A model generated the notes under the pieces. The model had not been told where the DNA came from. It made no database searches and worked only from the letters and a program-made list of their open reading frames with translations. A stretch of DNA of 64,000 nucleotides from Staphylotrichum longicolle (lineage: Eukaryota > Ascomycota > Sordariomycetes > Sordariales > Chaetomiaceae): NCBI GenBank assembly GCA_019096155.1, contig JAHCVI010000003.1:3906001-3970000 (forward strand). The letters run 5' to 3'. Below are positions 35,289 to 46,003 of this stretch, piece after piece. Both the position numbers and the translations under genes were made by a program. Position 1 is the stretch's first letter, and each line of letters starts with the position of its first letter.

Positions 35289-37610
35289 TTAAGTCGACGG
35301 GGTAAGCACCACGCTCCCCTGCCCGAGCACCGGCCACCCGGGCACGACCACGCCCGGGAGGCTCTGCAGGATGGTGACGAGGTTGACCATGATGAGCCAG
35401 ACGGGCGCGGGGATCTTGCCGCTGCCGTAGGTGCCGTAGGCGTCCTCGAGCGTCTTGAGCGCGGCCAGCATCGCGGTCGGGTCGCCCACGGGCGCCTGCC
35501 TCGTCTTGCGCGTGCTGGGGTGGATCTCGCCGCCGGGGACGGTCGGGTCCGGGACGATGGGCCCGCCCGGGATGGTCGGGTCCGGGATGATGGGTCCGCC
35601 GGGGACGGTCGGGTCGGGCACGATGGGCCCGCCGGGGATGGTGCTGCCCGGGACGAGGGTGGTCCACCCCTCGACGGACTGGCCGCACAGCTGGAGGGCG
35701 GCGACGAGGACCTGCTCGATGAGGTAGATGTTGCGGGGGGCCTTGGAGGGGTGGCCGTAGGCGGCGAGCAGGGCGGCGAGGGCGGCGCGCAGGCCCAGGA
35801 GGTCGCCGCGCTGGCAGGTGCTGGCGCCGATGGTGACGATGTCGCTGCCGCTGCCGGTGGCGTCGGCGCGGGGCTTGGGCTGGCTGACCGAGTCGACGGT
35901 GAAGGTCGTGGAGACGCCGAGGATCTCGAGGACGCCCGAGATGTGCTGCAGGGAGAGCCAGTTGGCGAAGGACGGCTGCTGGGAGGGCGTGAGCTTGGTG
36001 GCGGCCTGGAGGAGGACGGTGTAGGCGGTCTGCAGGCCGAGCGGGTTGAACGAGACGTCGCGCTTGTCGGACGGCTTGATGGTGGTGTAGGTGCCATCCG
36101 GGGACTTGACGATGACGATGCCGCAGCCCTTGAGGAAGGCGGCGAGCTTCTGGATGATGATGCGCTCATCAACAGTGGGCTTGTCCTTGTGCAGCAGCGT
36201 CTCCAGCGCAATCTGGGCGCCCTCGAGGTTGGGGCACACCGCGGCGTAGGTGCCGACCGTGTCAAGGGTGAATGTGTCGCGCTTGCCGGGGGTGAAGGTC
36301 GAGCTGGTTCCCGGGGGTGCCGAGATGTTGACGATGCCGGCGAGATACTTGAGGGCGGCCTTGATGGCGGCGATGTCATCGCGGTCCTCCTGGGTCTTGC
36401 GCCGCTTGTTCTGAAGCCGGATGAGCTCCAGCTCCAGCGTCTCGATCACCTTCTTGGTGTTGGTAGCGTAGTCAGACGGAAGCACGAAGGCGCGCTTGCC
36501 GGGGGTGAAGGTGCTCTCGCTTCCCGGAGGAGCCGTGATCTTGACGATGCCGGCCAGGTACTTGAGCGCGCCCTTGATGGCCTCGATGTCGTCGAGGTCC
36601 TCGGCGGTCTTGTACTTCTTGTTCTGCAGCCGGATAAGCTCCAGCTCCAGAGTCTCGATGACCTTCTTGGTGTTGGTGGCGTAGTCAGGCGGGAGGACAA
36701 ACCCGCGCTTGCCGGGGGTGAAGGTGCTCTCGCCTCCCGGAGGGGCGGTGATCTTGGTGATACCGGCCAGATACTTCAGGGCCCCCTTGATCGCCTCAAT
36801 GTCGTCAAGGTCCTCGGCGGTCTTGTGCTTCTTGTTCTGCAGGCGAATGAGCTCGAGCTCCAGGGTCTCGATCACCTTCTTGGTGTTTGTGGCGTAGTCG
36901 GGCGGGAGGACGAATGCACGCTTCTCCTTGGGAGGGAGAGAGGGCGGCTCGAGCCCGCCGACGATGGGCGGCAGGATGCATGGCGGTTGCTCCTGCAGAG
37001 CCACATCCGTCAAGCAGATGGGGATGGTCGGTTGGCCGGGGAAGAAGGTGCCGTTTCCAGGCCCAATCCAGATTTGCCGCCTCGTCTTGCCTGGGGTGAT
37101 CTCGCCGCCGATGGGTGGCAGGAGGCATGGCGGTTGCCCGGTAAGGGGCGCATCTGTGAGGCAGACGGGCAACCCACCCGGGCCTGGGGTGAAGGTCCCG
37201 TTTCCATTCCCAATCCAGATTTGTCGCTTCGCCTTGCCCGGCTTCAGTCCGCCGACGATGGGTGGGAGGAGGCAGGGCGGCTGGCCCTGGAGAGGGATAT
37301 CTGTCAGGCACACGGGCAGTTGGCCGTTGCCAGGAATGAAGACGCCGGTTCCATCGCCGATCCAGATCTGCCGCGCCTCGAGATCCCTCTTGCCTGGCTT
37401 GAGCCCGCCAACGATAGGGGGCAGCAGGCATGGTGGCTGCCCCTTGAGGGGCTTATCTGTGAGACAAACCGGCAGCTCGCCGTTGCCGGGGATGAAGACA
37501 CCGGTTCCATCTCCGATCCAGATTTGCCGCTCCTCAACCTGCTTTCCGGAGGGCAGGGCCTGGACGCGCCCGAGGCCGATGAGAGACAGAGCAATGGCCG
37601 ATCCGACCAT
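35289..37610 (-). CDS. Secreted multi-repeat protein with Kex2-type processing sites (KEP-like precursor)
   Basis: Single-exon gene, 773 aa. Residues 1-18 look like a signal peptide (hydrophobic IALSLIGLG, cut after VQA). Then four copies of a ~50-aa module at residues 29-231, each starting QIWIG, with the pattern LP(V/I)CLTD...QPPC(L/I)LPPI carrying two Cys 12 positions apart. Copies 3 and 4 begin just after KR or RR; copies 1 and 2 begin after a single R (EER, EAR). Three 71-aa modules follow (232-444), each opening (A/G)FVLP(P/S)DYATNT, predicted helical, closing STFTPGKR. A 73-aa module (445-517) ends DKR. The last 256 aa include four 11-residue PGGP(I/V)VPDPT-like units at 657-700. Inference: entry to the secretory pathway and Kex2/KexB cleavage into several peptides, as in fungal KEP proteins. 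Function unknown. No tailoring enzyme lies beside it. Confidence 0.85.
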   Translation of the reverse strand: MVGSAIALSLIGLGRVQALPSGKQVEERQIWIGDGTGVFIPGNGELPVCLTDKPLKGQPPCLLPPIVGGLKPGKRDLEARQIWIGDGTGVFIPGNGQLPVCLTDIPLQGQPPCLLPPIVGGLKPGKAKRQIWIGNGNGTFTPGPGGLPVCLTDAPLTGQPPCLLPPIGGEITPGKTRRQIWIGPGNGTFFPGQPTIPICLTDVALQEQPPCILPPIVGGLEPPSLPPKEKRAFVLPPDYATNTKKVIETLELELIRLQNKKHKTAEDLDDIEAIKGALKYLAGITKITAPPGGESTFTPGKRGFVLPPDYATNTKKVIETLELELIRLQNKKYKTAEDLDDIEAIKGALKYLAGIVKITAPPGSESTFTPGKRAFVLPSDYATNTKKVIETLELELIRLQNKRRKTQEDRDDIAAIKAALKYLAGIVNISAPPGTSSTFTPGKRDTFTLDTVGTYAAVCPNLEGAQIALETLLHKDKPTVDERIIIQKLAAFLKGCGIVIVKSPDGTYTTIKPSDKRDVSFNPLGLQTAYTVLLQAATKLTPSQQPSFANWLSLQHISGVLEILGVSTTFTVDSVSQPKPRADATGSGSDIVTIGASTCQRGDLLGLRAALAALLAAYGHPSKAPRNIYLIEQVLVAALQLCGQSVEGWTTLVPGSTIPGGPIVPDPTVPGGPIIPDPTIPGGPIVPDPTVPGGEIHPSTRKTRQAPVGDPTAMLAALKTLEDAYGTYGSGKIPAPVWLIMVNLVTILQSLPGVVVPGWPVLGQGSVVLTPST
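35511..35642 (-). repeat. 33-bp coding tandem repeat (PGGPIVPDPT units)
   Basis: Four tandem 11-codon units, Pro/Gly-rich, in the C-terminal third of the repeat protein. Confidence 0.9.
36279..36917 (-). repeat. 213-bp coding tandem repeat, three copies
   Basis: Three head-to-tail 71-codon units, each ending in PGKR. Copies 1 and 2 differ at only a few residues; copy 3 is more diverged in the KRRKTQEDR portion. Confidence 0.95.
36918..37526 (-). repeat. ~150-bp coding tandem repeat, four copies (QIWIG module)
   Basis: Four head-to-tail units coding the two-cysteine QIWIG module. Copies 1-2 (GDGTGVFIPGNG) resemble each other more than copies 3-4 (GNGTF), suggesting stepwise duplication. Confidence 0.95.
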
Positions 37611-39756
37611 GTCTGCGGCTGGGGATTGCGTCTGCTCAGGGGGAGTTGTTTGTTTTGGTGTTGGCAGGGTCCGTGGCCGAAACGATGCGATCCAATCTCT
37701 TGGGGGTGGCGATGGGTTGTCGTCTTGTGATATACTTGATAGACCCTGTTCGGCTATCGCCTGTCGACGCAGTTACGCTCTGATGCTGCCGTCGCCATCG
37801 CCCCTGATCGGAATATTTATAGAAGCTAACAACGACATCGCGCGCGCGCCCCGCTCCCGAGACAACGTGAGTAGTGGTGACATGGTCCGCGTTGCGACGG
37901 TTTGTTTGGTGGCGACAATCTCTGTGCAATATGGAATAGATGAAAAGGCGAGGGCAAGACCCAAAGTTATGATATGGCTCGGCATATTTATCCGGGAGCT
38001 TGACGGTGCTTGTTCGCCCCTTCGGCCAGTCTCGGGCACGCCCAGACTTTGACGGTGAGTAGGCGAGCCAGAACTAAGGTTGCACCGTTACAATTGTGCC
38101 TATATCCGCCACGCAATCGAGCCAGTTTGGGCCGTCGGCGCTCGAGGGCCGCGATAAACCGAGTGCGCTCAAAGAGAGGTTCTGGGAAGCCATGCTCTGC
38201 TATTTTTGGCCTGACGTGGTGTTTTGCATGTGTCCAGGTTCGCATCCCCCATGGGGAACTGGACACTTGTGCGTTCCCCTGGTTCACGGAAAAGCATAAA
38301 TGAGCGGCGATATTGCTTCAGCAGCTCGAGGAGCCAATATTGTCTGGCCTCGTCGCCAAGAGGCTCACGTCAAGTTGTATCCAAGACTCATCGTCATCCG
38401 ACGTGGTACCATCGGGACACCTTGGCCAGAGAGTTTGACGGCGACGATTCCCGAAGCTCGCCGGAGCAGCGGCATGACCGAAGCAGCTGTGCTTCCGACG
38501 AGGGCACTATCGCCTGGCCGTGGGGAGTTGCCGGATGCACTCGCGCGCCGCTCTCCCCGCGTCGTCGTTCCACCACGGTTTATTTAGGCCTCGGGCTCCG
38601 GTTGATCATGGATCATAATGGTCGACACTTGTCGTGGAGTCGTGTCGTGATGTCTGATGCTGCAGAGACATGCAACGTTATCGCCAGTCTCCAAGAATAG
38701 AAATAAAGTTGGCCCAGCATCGCGCTGACCCGGGTATCTGGAGACTGGGCATGGCGACAAGACGCCCGAGCTCCATTCTGTTCCAGGAACGAGGAAACAG
38801 ACCCGCCGAGGACGGCTGGGCCCCGTCTGGTGCACACCCACATGGCCCTATCCGGAATCTGCGGCCAATGTGCCAGGGGCCAGGCGCAACGTGGGTGCTC
38901 GGCCCTTGTGCGGCTTCACTTGGGCCGTCCATCTATGCTGAACAATGGTGTCGCACTCGGCCGGGTCTCAGGAATGCGCTCCGTCGGCAGAGGCTTCATC
39001 GAGAGCTCGACTCAAGAGGTGACGAGCAGTCGGTCCCGAAGTCTCCTTCCCAGATTCGCCCAGGACATCGCCAACCTTCACGCGCCGGCACAGAACAGCC
39101 GCGGCGCCGGAAACATGAGAATCGCTTCTGCATGTGAATGCAAAGGGAAAATGATGACGGGAAATAATGTATAGGCGATGCATAACTTTGTCCCTGAAAT
39201 TTGGTGTGGCGGCTCGGGGAGATCGCGTCAATGCCAATTCCGGCAGGAGGGTGGTTGTGTTTTGGAAGGAGTGTGAGGACTGATGTGGTGATGTCTGGAT
39301 TTGGAGTTTTGAGTTTGGCAATGCAGCAGTCTGCTTTGCTGCCTGCTTCAGGTGCCGGCAGCCGCAATCAGCTGCCGGCGACATGCCTCGGCCAAGACGC
39401 CCCAAAGTGGGAACCTCTCTTTCCTTGTGACAGCGAGAATCCCAACAAAAAACAAGAATTGCGCGGCGGCAACGTGTTGGATTTGTCTGTTGAGCAGCAG
39501 CATCTGACAGCATCTGATGGTGTCCTCGTTCTACAAAAAGCGGGAATGAAGGTCCAAGCGGACGAGAAAATTAACCCACCAACTCTGAACCTCGACGCCG
39601 CAGACAGACATCGGCAGTCGAATTTCAGGGGCCGCCTTTGTATTAGACACTATTATCGATCCCGCGCCACTGAAACGAAAAAAGCTTAACCGGACCTGTC
39701 CCCTCCCTTATACCCACCCCGCCACACCGTAGCACACCGCAAGCGCAGCGCGCACC
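37611..39756. other. Divergent intergenic region
   Basis: 2.1 kb between the repeat-protein start (-) and the PAQR start (+). Apart from a TATA-like site at 37,814 no element is decisive. No gene supported. Confidence 0.5.
37814..37821 (-). promoter_or_regulatory. TATA box of the repeat-protein gene
   Basis: TATAAATA on the minus strand about 200 bases upstream of the start codon at 37,610; good match to a fungal TATA element, implying a 5' UTR of roughly 170 bases. Confidence 0.55.
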
Positions 39757-40930
39757 ATGCCGAGATACGGCTCCGACCCGGCCCGGTCCCCGGCTCCGGC
39801 CCCATCCCCCTCCGGGCCCCCCTCCGGCAACCTCCGGCAGCGCCGCCCCTCCAACTCCACCACTACTGACAAATCCACCCTCCAAGCCCTCGAGGACACC
39901 GTCGCCGCAACGGCGCACACCCTCGAAAAGAAGCTCACGGCCCTCATCCACTGGGACGACCTGCCCCCCTGGCGGCGCGACAACCCCTCCATCCTGCGCG
40001 GCTACCGGCAGACGTCCGGCTCGCTGCGCGCCTCCCTCCGCTCCCTGCTGTACGTCCACAACGAGACGGTCAACGTCTACACCCACCTCCTCGGCGCCGT
40101 CGCCTTCGCCCTGGGCGGCGCCTACCTGTTCCGCCTGGTCCGCCCGCGCTACGGCGGCGCGAGCGCGGCCGACGTGGTCGTGTTTGCGTGCTTCTTCGCC
40201 GGCGGCGTGGGGTGTCTGGGCATGAGCGCGACGTACCACTTGCTGTGCAACCACAGCGAGGAGGTGGCCAAGTGGGGGAACAAGCTGGACTACACGGGGA
40301 TTGTGTTCTTGATTGTGGGGAGCTACGTGCCGGCGCTGTGGTATGGGTTCTTTTGCTGGGCCGGGTGGCTGACGGGGTATCTGGGGGCGGTGAGTGATCC
40401 CTTTTCTCTGATCCGTTGTTGTGTAGAAAAAAAGAGTTAAGGGGGATGGGGGACTGTTTGCTGACTGAGTTTGGGTAGATTGTGCTGCTTGGGCTGGGGT
40501 GTCTGGTCGTGTCGTGGTTTGAGCACTTCCGCACGCCGGCGTGGAGGCCGTACAGAGCGTTGATGTTTGTGGGGCTGGGGCTGTCGGGGGTGGTGCCCAT
40601 TTTGCACGCGCTGATGTTTTACGGGTATCGGGAATTGGATGAGCGGATGGGATTGAGCTGGGTCATTCTTCAGGGGGCGCTGTACATCTTTGGCGCCTTC
40701 CTGTATGCGGTGAGTACCTGTTTACGCTTTCAGCCTGGCGGAAACGGCGGTTTTGCTAATGTGCCATGCAGGCTCGGTTCCCCGAGCGCAAGTTCCCGGG
40801 CGTCTTCGACATCTGGGGGAGCTCGCATCAGATTTTCCATGTTTGTGTGGTGCTGGCCGCGGCATCCCACTTGTATGGAATGGCCAAGGCGTTTGACTAT
40901 CATCACAGCGTCCTCGGGGCACAATGCTAG
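39757..40930 (+). CDS. PAQR / haemolysin-III family membrane receptor (Izh-like)
   Basis: Seven-helix protein of the adiponectin-receptor/IZH family; fungal members affect zinc and lipid homeostasis and may act as ceramidases. Exons 39757-40389, 40479-40709, 40772-40930 give 340 aa. The first ~60 residues are Pro/Ser-rich and disordered. Family marks: LRGYRQ and NETVNVYTHLLG before helix 1, the metal-site residues SATYH (Ser157, His161), LDYTGI (Asp178) and SSHQIFH near the C-terminus (His307, His311). Both introns have GTGAGT donors and keep phase. The divergent neighbour is the repeat-protein gene; the convergent neighbour is the TFIIIC subunit. The zinc-site residues are all present, so the enzyme is probably active. 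Confidence 0.93.
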
Positions 40931-41163
40931 ACTGACAGGTGATGGAGTTTGGATACTAGAGGAATAGACGAGGTGATACCCCTTGGGTCAACAAAAGCAT
41001 GTCTTATCATGCTGTTCCTAAGATGACGAGACATTGGCATCCCGTAGGCGCTGTTGTGGCGCGTCATCTACCGACGCAGCCATTTCATGCAGAACGCTGC
41101 GATAAGTACGGCTCCAGCGAGGCCGGCTTGACCTCCCAGGCCCTTTGACACAGCGCCCAATAC

Positions 41164-43453
41164 TTAGTCCACCCCCAAATCCATAACCTTGATCAGCCCC
41201 GACGCCATGGCGCACGCCGCCCAGCAGCTAAACTGCACATTCGGATTCCACTGGATCGTCGTCACGCGCGTCAGCGGCTCGTGGATCACGACCCTCGACG
41301 CGAGCCTCTCGTCCAGCTCCGCTTCCCGATCTTCCGCAACGTCCTCCCCGCCGACGACACCCTTCTTCTTCGTCTTCCCGGCCTTCTTCTTCTTGGCCGC
41401 GCGCTTCTTCCGGTCCATCTCCTTGCGCTTCTCCGTCCGCGGATCGTCGTTCTCTTCCGGCAAGAAGCTCTGCAGGACGCGGGCCGCGCCCCGCAGTGCC
41501 GTAGCGTTCGTTTCTGACGAATTGGGCTGCTGCTGCTGCTGACCGGGATTCGTCGCCGTCGTCGCCGTGTCGGGGCCGTCGAGCGGCCGGTACTCGTGCT
41601 CAAACACCTTGAGCTTGCGCAGCGGCTCGCCCTTTTGCTTGAACAGCTTCTGCAGCGCGTTGCACGCGAACACGGAGCCGTCGGCGCACCCCACCAGGAT
41701 GAAGGGGTGGGTCGACCCGGCCGAGACGCAGGTGAGGGTGTTGGGCCCCGTGGTGATGCTGCGCGCCTGGCAAAAGTAGCGGTGGTGCAGAAAGGCGATG
41801 GTCGTGTTGGGCGTCGAGGACGGGTAGAGAGCCATGAAGCCCTGCATCGGCTCGTTCCAGCAGAGGAGGTTGGGCTGGAAGCTGATGGCGGGGACGGGGA
41901 AGTAGGTCAGCTCGGAGCTGGGCTGGGAGAGGTCGGTGAGGGTCGCGCAGCCGCCGACGGGGATCGAGGCGATGAGGTAGGGGTTGGAGGGGTAGGCGGA
42001 GCAAATGTCGATCACGTAGGTGGTGTGCGCGCCGATGCGCTGCAGGAGCTGCCGCGGGAAGATGGACCACAGCGTGATGGAGCCGTCCGAGTGGCCGAGG
42101 ACGAGCCGGTTGGTGTTCACCCAGCTGAGGCAGGTGACGCTGACGTTGTAGTCGTCTGTGAGGCCGAGAGTTACGAGGGGTGAATCGATCCATTCTGCGT
42201 GTGCCAAGTTAGTGACGAGTGCTCAGCGCGAGAACCCGTACATACCGTAGAAAGGGGCGTCCGCATCATCGACGACTCTAGCGTCCATAACACGAGCCCT
42301 CCATCCCCGCAAAGAACAGCAAACATGCCGAGTCCGAGGAGTCTAGTGAAACTGGGCAAAACTCGAGCCGCTTTGGTCGGCCCCAGTCGAAGCATTTGAC
42401 ATTCAGCAACCTGGGAGGCCGCGTGGAAGGGGAGGCCAGCTGCCCCGGACGCTTTTCGGGGACGAACTCCCAAAACTGGATGCACCCTGTCGTGTTCTCT
42501 GCCGTATCTGTGCCCGGGCCCTCCCGTCGGCCTGGCTTTTGGTCTGCAAATGGGATTGACGCGACGGCGAGCACCTGGATGTCTTGCCGAGACAATGGAG
42601 CCCATGAGATGGCGAGCGGGATGCCGCCCACGTCAAGCATCCACCCGCTTGGGGTCTTGTCTTTTGCGTCGGGGTCTTCGACGGGAAGCCCAGACGGTGA
42701 GAGTGCCAGGCTGCTACCTTGGCTGAGTCTGTACTCCTTCTGCCGGTCCCATGGCCCAACGAGCGTGGCGATGTGGCCCTCGGCTTGGGGAACGAGCCGG
42801 CGGCCTTCCTCCGGGTCGAGAGCGCGGGACTGCTGGACCTCTGAGGCGCTGATCTGATAGTCGTCATACCAACGAAAGGCTCGCTTTTCCTGGGCGCTCT
42901 CAAAGCCACGGGGCAGCCAGGGGCTCGGTATGACGCCCTGCTGGTTCTCGGGCGGGAACCTGGGGGGCAGGACGGGGAAGTCGGCCCAGCGAATCTCGAG
43001 GTCCCAGATGACCTTAATGCGTTCGTACTCTGGGCCGTACATAGCATCGCGGAGGGCGCTGTACCGTGCATACCGCCTGAGTGGCCCGGCGTAGACGCGT
43101 GTGACGATGCGTGTCTCGAGGGGGTAGTGGGGGATGGCGTGGAAGCTCTTGCGGCTCTGGATCATGCCGGCTCCGGCGTTGCGGTGCCTTTTGGGCTGGC
43201 CCGACTGGTCTTTCTGGTCACCGGCTGCTGCGTTGTCGGGGCCTTCTTCCTCGTCATCGCTGGACGGTTCTGGTTCGACGTCCATCTCATCTTCGTCGTC
43301 GTCCTGGGCGGCAGCCCCGTCCGACTGTGCCTCGAAGTCATCGTCATCTTTGGCCTGGTCATCGGGTAGCACAATGGGCTCCTCCTCGTCGTCGTCAAAA
43401 GTGGTGGGCTCGACGTAGCGCTTTTTGACGGCGCGAGTGCTCCGGCGGGGCAT
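41164..43453 (-). CDS. TFIIIC WD40 subunit (Tfc6/GTF3C2-like), two frameshift lesions
   Basis: Component of RNA polymerase III transcription factor TFIIIC, which binds the B-box of tRNA genes. Minus-strand exons 42246-43453 and 41164-42194, about 746 aa after lesion correction. The N-terminus is acidic and basic patches alternate (PRRSTRAVKKR, long DDDE runs), followed by LDVGGIPLAISWAP, a CFDWGRPKRLEFCPV stretch, LGMFAVLCGDG and blades such as CLSWVNTNRLVLGHSDGSITLW. Within 40 bases the frame slips twice: one base is missing near 42,331-42,335 and another near 42,296-42,305. The third frame then reads ARVMDARVVDDADAPFYEW through the intron at 42195-42245 (GTATGT...CGCAG). A Lys-rich insert lies near the C-terminus. 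Since TFIIIC is essential, an assembly error is more likely than decay. Confidence 0.85.
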
Positions 43454-44353
43454 TGTCGAGGGACGGGGGAGGTTGTGCGTGAACCAATTGCGCGGGCCAA
43501 TTGTGGGCGCCGAGACTGCAGCTTGAGCTCTGAATTTGTGAGATGAGTTCGGTTCTGGTTGCACCGCAGTTGACCGAAAGCTGGACGGCGAAAGCCAAAT
43601 TATCAACAAAGGGAGGGTAAATAGGAGTGATTTAATAACAGCTGGGATAGCTCAATTATTTGACCTTTTGGCTCTTCGATGAATGCAAAGTTTGTTGCTG
43701 TTGATGAGAATTGAAGGCCAAAAAGCGACTGGATGGTGGGGCAGGGACAGTGAAGCACCATTGTCCAGGGGTTAGGGTTTTGCAACTTGGCGTGGCTTCT
43801 TTTATCGATCATGTATTCGTGTTGCTACGCCCATTCTCAGTGTCAGTGAATGAAAAGTCAAGATGGTTCCCTTGAATTGAGTGAGAAAGCAATATAGAGT
43901 GTTTTACGCTTCATTCAGGCCGGAAAAGTGCTAGAGAAAGGCTTGACTTGGAATTGAAACACTGTTTTTAAGTCTCTGGGAGCTACGTGCAACGTCTAAA
44001 TGAAAACCATGAGATGGAATGACTCAAATACCCACGATTTTTATCTGGTAAATTAGATACTTGGCGCTTTGTCACTATGTTGTTGAATAGCACTTTGATG
44101 CCATCTGGTCTTGGGACGGGAAGTTGGATGAGGGGCCAAAACAGGGTCACTTACACAGATCATTTTGTTCGCAGGACCAACAGTCACCAGCTGCGCCTCA
44201 GGTCCTGCAGCTCCGTTCGAGTCACAGTTCTCCTCCTCTTTGCGCATTCACTTCACTAGATGTCTGTGAAAAATACCTTGTCCTTGTGATCAGGTGCTTC
44301 CAGAACTCAACAACAAAAAATCACTCTCATCTTGCTTCACTTCTCGCGAGAAT
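43454..44353. other. Divergent promoter region, TFIIIC subunit/HisRS
   Basis: 900 bp, clearly more AT-rich than the flanking genes, especially 43,610-44,100. No gene supported. Confidence 0.55.
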
Positions 44354-45821
44354 ATGGCAACCAAGAATTCACTCAAAACACCCAAAGGAACCCGCGACTG
44401 GGTCGGCGGAGACCTCCTCCTCCGCAACCAAATCTTGTAAGCCTAGCCCAACCACCAGTTTTAACTAGGTACCGTCCCGTCCACTAATACTCCCTCCCCA
44501 TGGCAGCGAAACCATCACCACCATCCTCACCAACCACGGCGGCACCCCGCTCGACACCCCCGTCTTCGAGCTCCGCAGCATCCTCTCGGAAAAGTACGGC
44601 GAAGAGGCCCGTCTGATCTACCACCTCGCAGACCAGGGCGGCGAGGCCTGCTCGCTCCGCTACGACCTGACCGTCCCCTTTGCCCGCTGGCTCGCCGCGC
44701 GCAGCGACGTCCAGCACGTCCGGCGCTTTCAGATCGCCAAGGTCTACCGCCGCGACCAGCCCGCCGTCGCGCGCGGCCGGCTGCGCGAGTTTTACCAGTG
44801 CGACTTTGACATTGCCGGGGTTTATGACCCCATGATTCCCGACGCTGAGATCCTGTGTGTTGCCGCTGAGGTGTTTGAGGCGTTTGAGGTTGACGTGGTG
44901 GTCAAGGTCAACCACCGCAAGATTCTGGATGGCTTTTTTGAGGTGGCGGGCGTCCCGAGGGACAGGATACGTGCTGTCAGCTCGGCTGTGGATAAGCTGG
45001 ACAAGGCGCCGTGGGACGAGGTCAGGGAGGAGCTGCTTGAGAAGGGCATTCCGGACGAGGTCGCAGACCGCGTGGGTGGGTACGTGCGGCGGAGCGGTGG
45101 CATGAGGGAGATGCTGGAGAGCTTTGCTTCGGATGCCGAGCTCCGCGCCAACGAGAGGGTGATGGAGGGCGTTGCCGACATGACGCTGCTTGCGTCGTAC
45201 CTCGTGGCCATGGGCGTTGCCGACAGGGTTTCGTTTGACCTTTCGTTGGCGAGGGGCCTGGATTATTACACCGGGTTGATCTACGAGGTTGCTGTCACGG
45301 ACAGCGCCGACAACCCTACCCAGGTTGGGAGCATTGCTGCGGGCGGACGGTATGATGATCTCGTCGGCATGTACGGCCGGCGGCCGCTACCATGCGTCGG
45401 CATATCGTTTGGCGTGGATCGCGTCTTTACCATCCTCAATGCGCGACGCCAAAAGGAGAACAAGCCTGACTTGGGGGCTCACGCGCAAGTGTACATCATG
45501 GCCTTTGGTGGCAAGGAATTTGACGGCCTCCTGCTCGAGCGCATGCGTGTGGCTCGCCAGCTGTGGAACGCCGGCATCCGCGCAGAGTTCGCCGCAAAGG
45601 TCAAGCCCAAGTCACTGCAGCAGTTCGATGCTGCGGAGGGGGTGCCGGTAGCTGTCATGTTGGGCCAGGACGAGCTGGAGGCCGGCCAAGTCCTGGTGAA
45701 GCGTCTCCACGTCGGGGACAAGAATGCGACCACGAAGGATAAGGGGCAGCTTGTTTCGAGGGAGGATCTCGTGAAAGAAGTGAGGAAGTTGCTGGAATCT
45801 GCTACGCTGGAGCAGGAATAG
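44354..45821 (+). CDS. HTS1: Histidyl-tRNA synthetase
   Basis: Class II aminoacyl-tRNA synthetase charging tRNA-His. Exons 44354-44436 and 44507-45821 give 465 aa; the 70-nt intron has donor GTAAGC, a CTAAT branch and a GGCAG acceptor, joining NQI(F)-ETITTIL. Motifs: LKTPKGTRDW at the N-terminus, motif 2 REFYQCDFDIAG, the histidine-specific LARGLDYYTGLIYE, GSIAAGGRYDDLV, motif 3 PCVGISFGVDRVF, and a C-terminal anticodon-binding domain. It is shorter than typical fungal HisRS (about 530 aa), lacking an N-terminal extension. No in-frame ATG giving a mitochondrial presequence is obvious just upstream, so how a mitochondrial form would be made is unclear. It is divergent from the TFIIIC gene, an apt pairing of tRNA-related functions though probably coincidental. 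Confidence 0.95.
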
Positions 45822-46003
45822 ACCAGACTGGCAACCTGCTAGAATAGACACATCAGTCTCACACAGGATCTTGCTGTTGTAAACTACCAAAGTGATTGGT
45901 TTTGTATGTTGTATAAACACTAGAATTATATATACACTCGAAGAAGAAGCCCTTATTTTTCTTTAACCACCTCTCTCCTCATTATCTCCTAACCCCAACC
46001 CCC

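Noticed and set aside
36279..36917. PGKR at module ends as a peptide-amidation signal (Gly-Lys-Arg)
   Set aside because: Gly-Lys-Arg amidation is an animal neuropeptide feature needing peptidylglycine monooxygenase; KR here is sufficiently explained by Kex2 cleavage.
35289..37610. Dikaritin/ustiloxin-type RiPP cluster
   Set aside because: Although the precursor has Kex2 repeats, no UstY-like, tyrosinase or methyltransferase gene is present within the window on either side.
35256..37730. 824-aa open frame on the + strand opposite the repeat-protein gene
   Set aside because: Mirror of the GC-rich codon bias and repeats of the minus-strand gene; it has no signal peptide or domain and its composition (Asp/Gly/Leu/Val/Arg) is typical of antisense shadows.
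42342..42410. Possible 68-nt intron (GTTGCT...CACTAG) in the TFIIIC gene that would remove one frameshift
   Set aside because: It would delete the conserved CFDWGRPKRLEFCPV stretch, its donor is poor, and the second frameshift 30 bases later would remain and lead to a stop.
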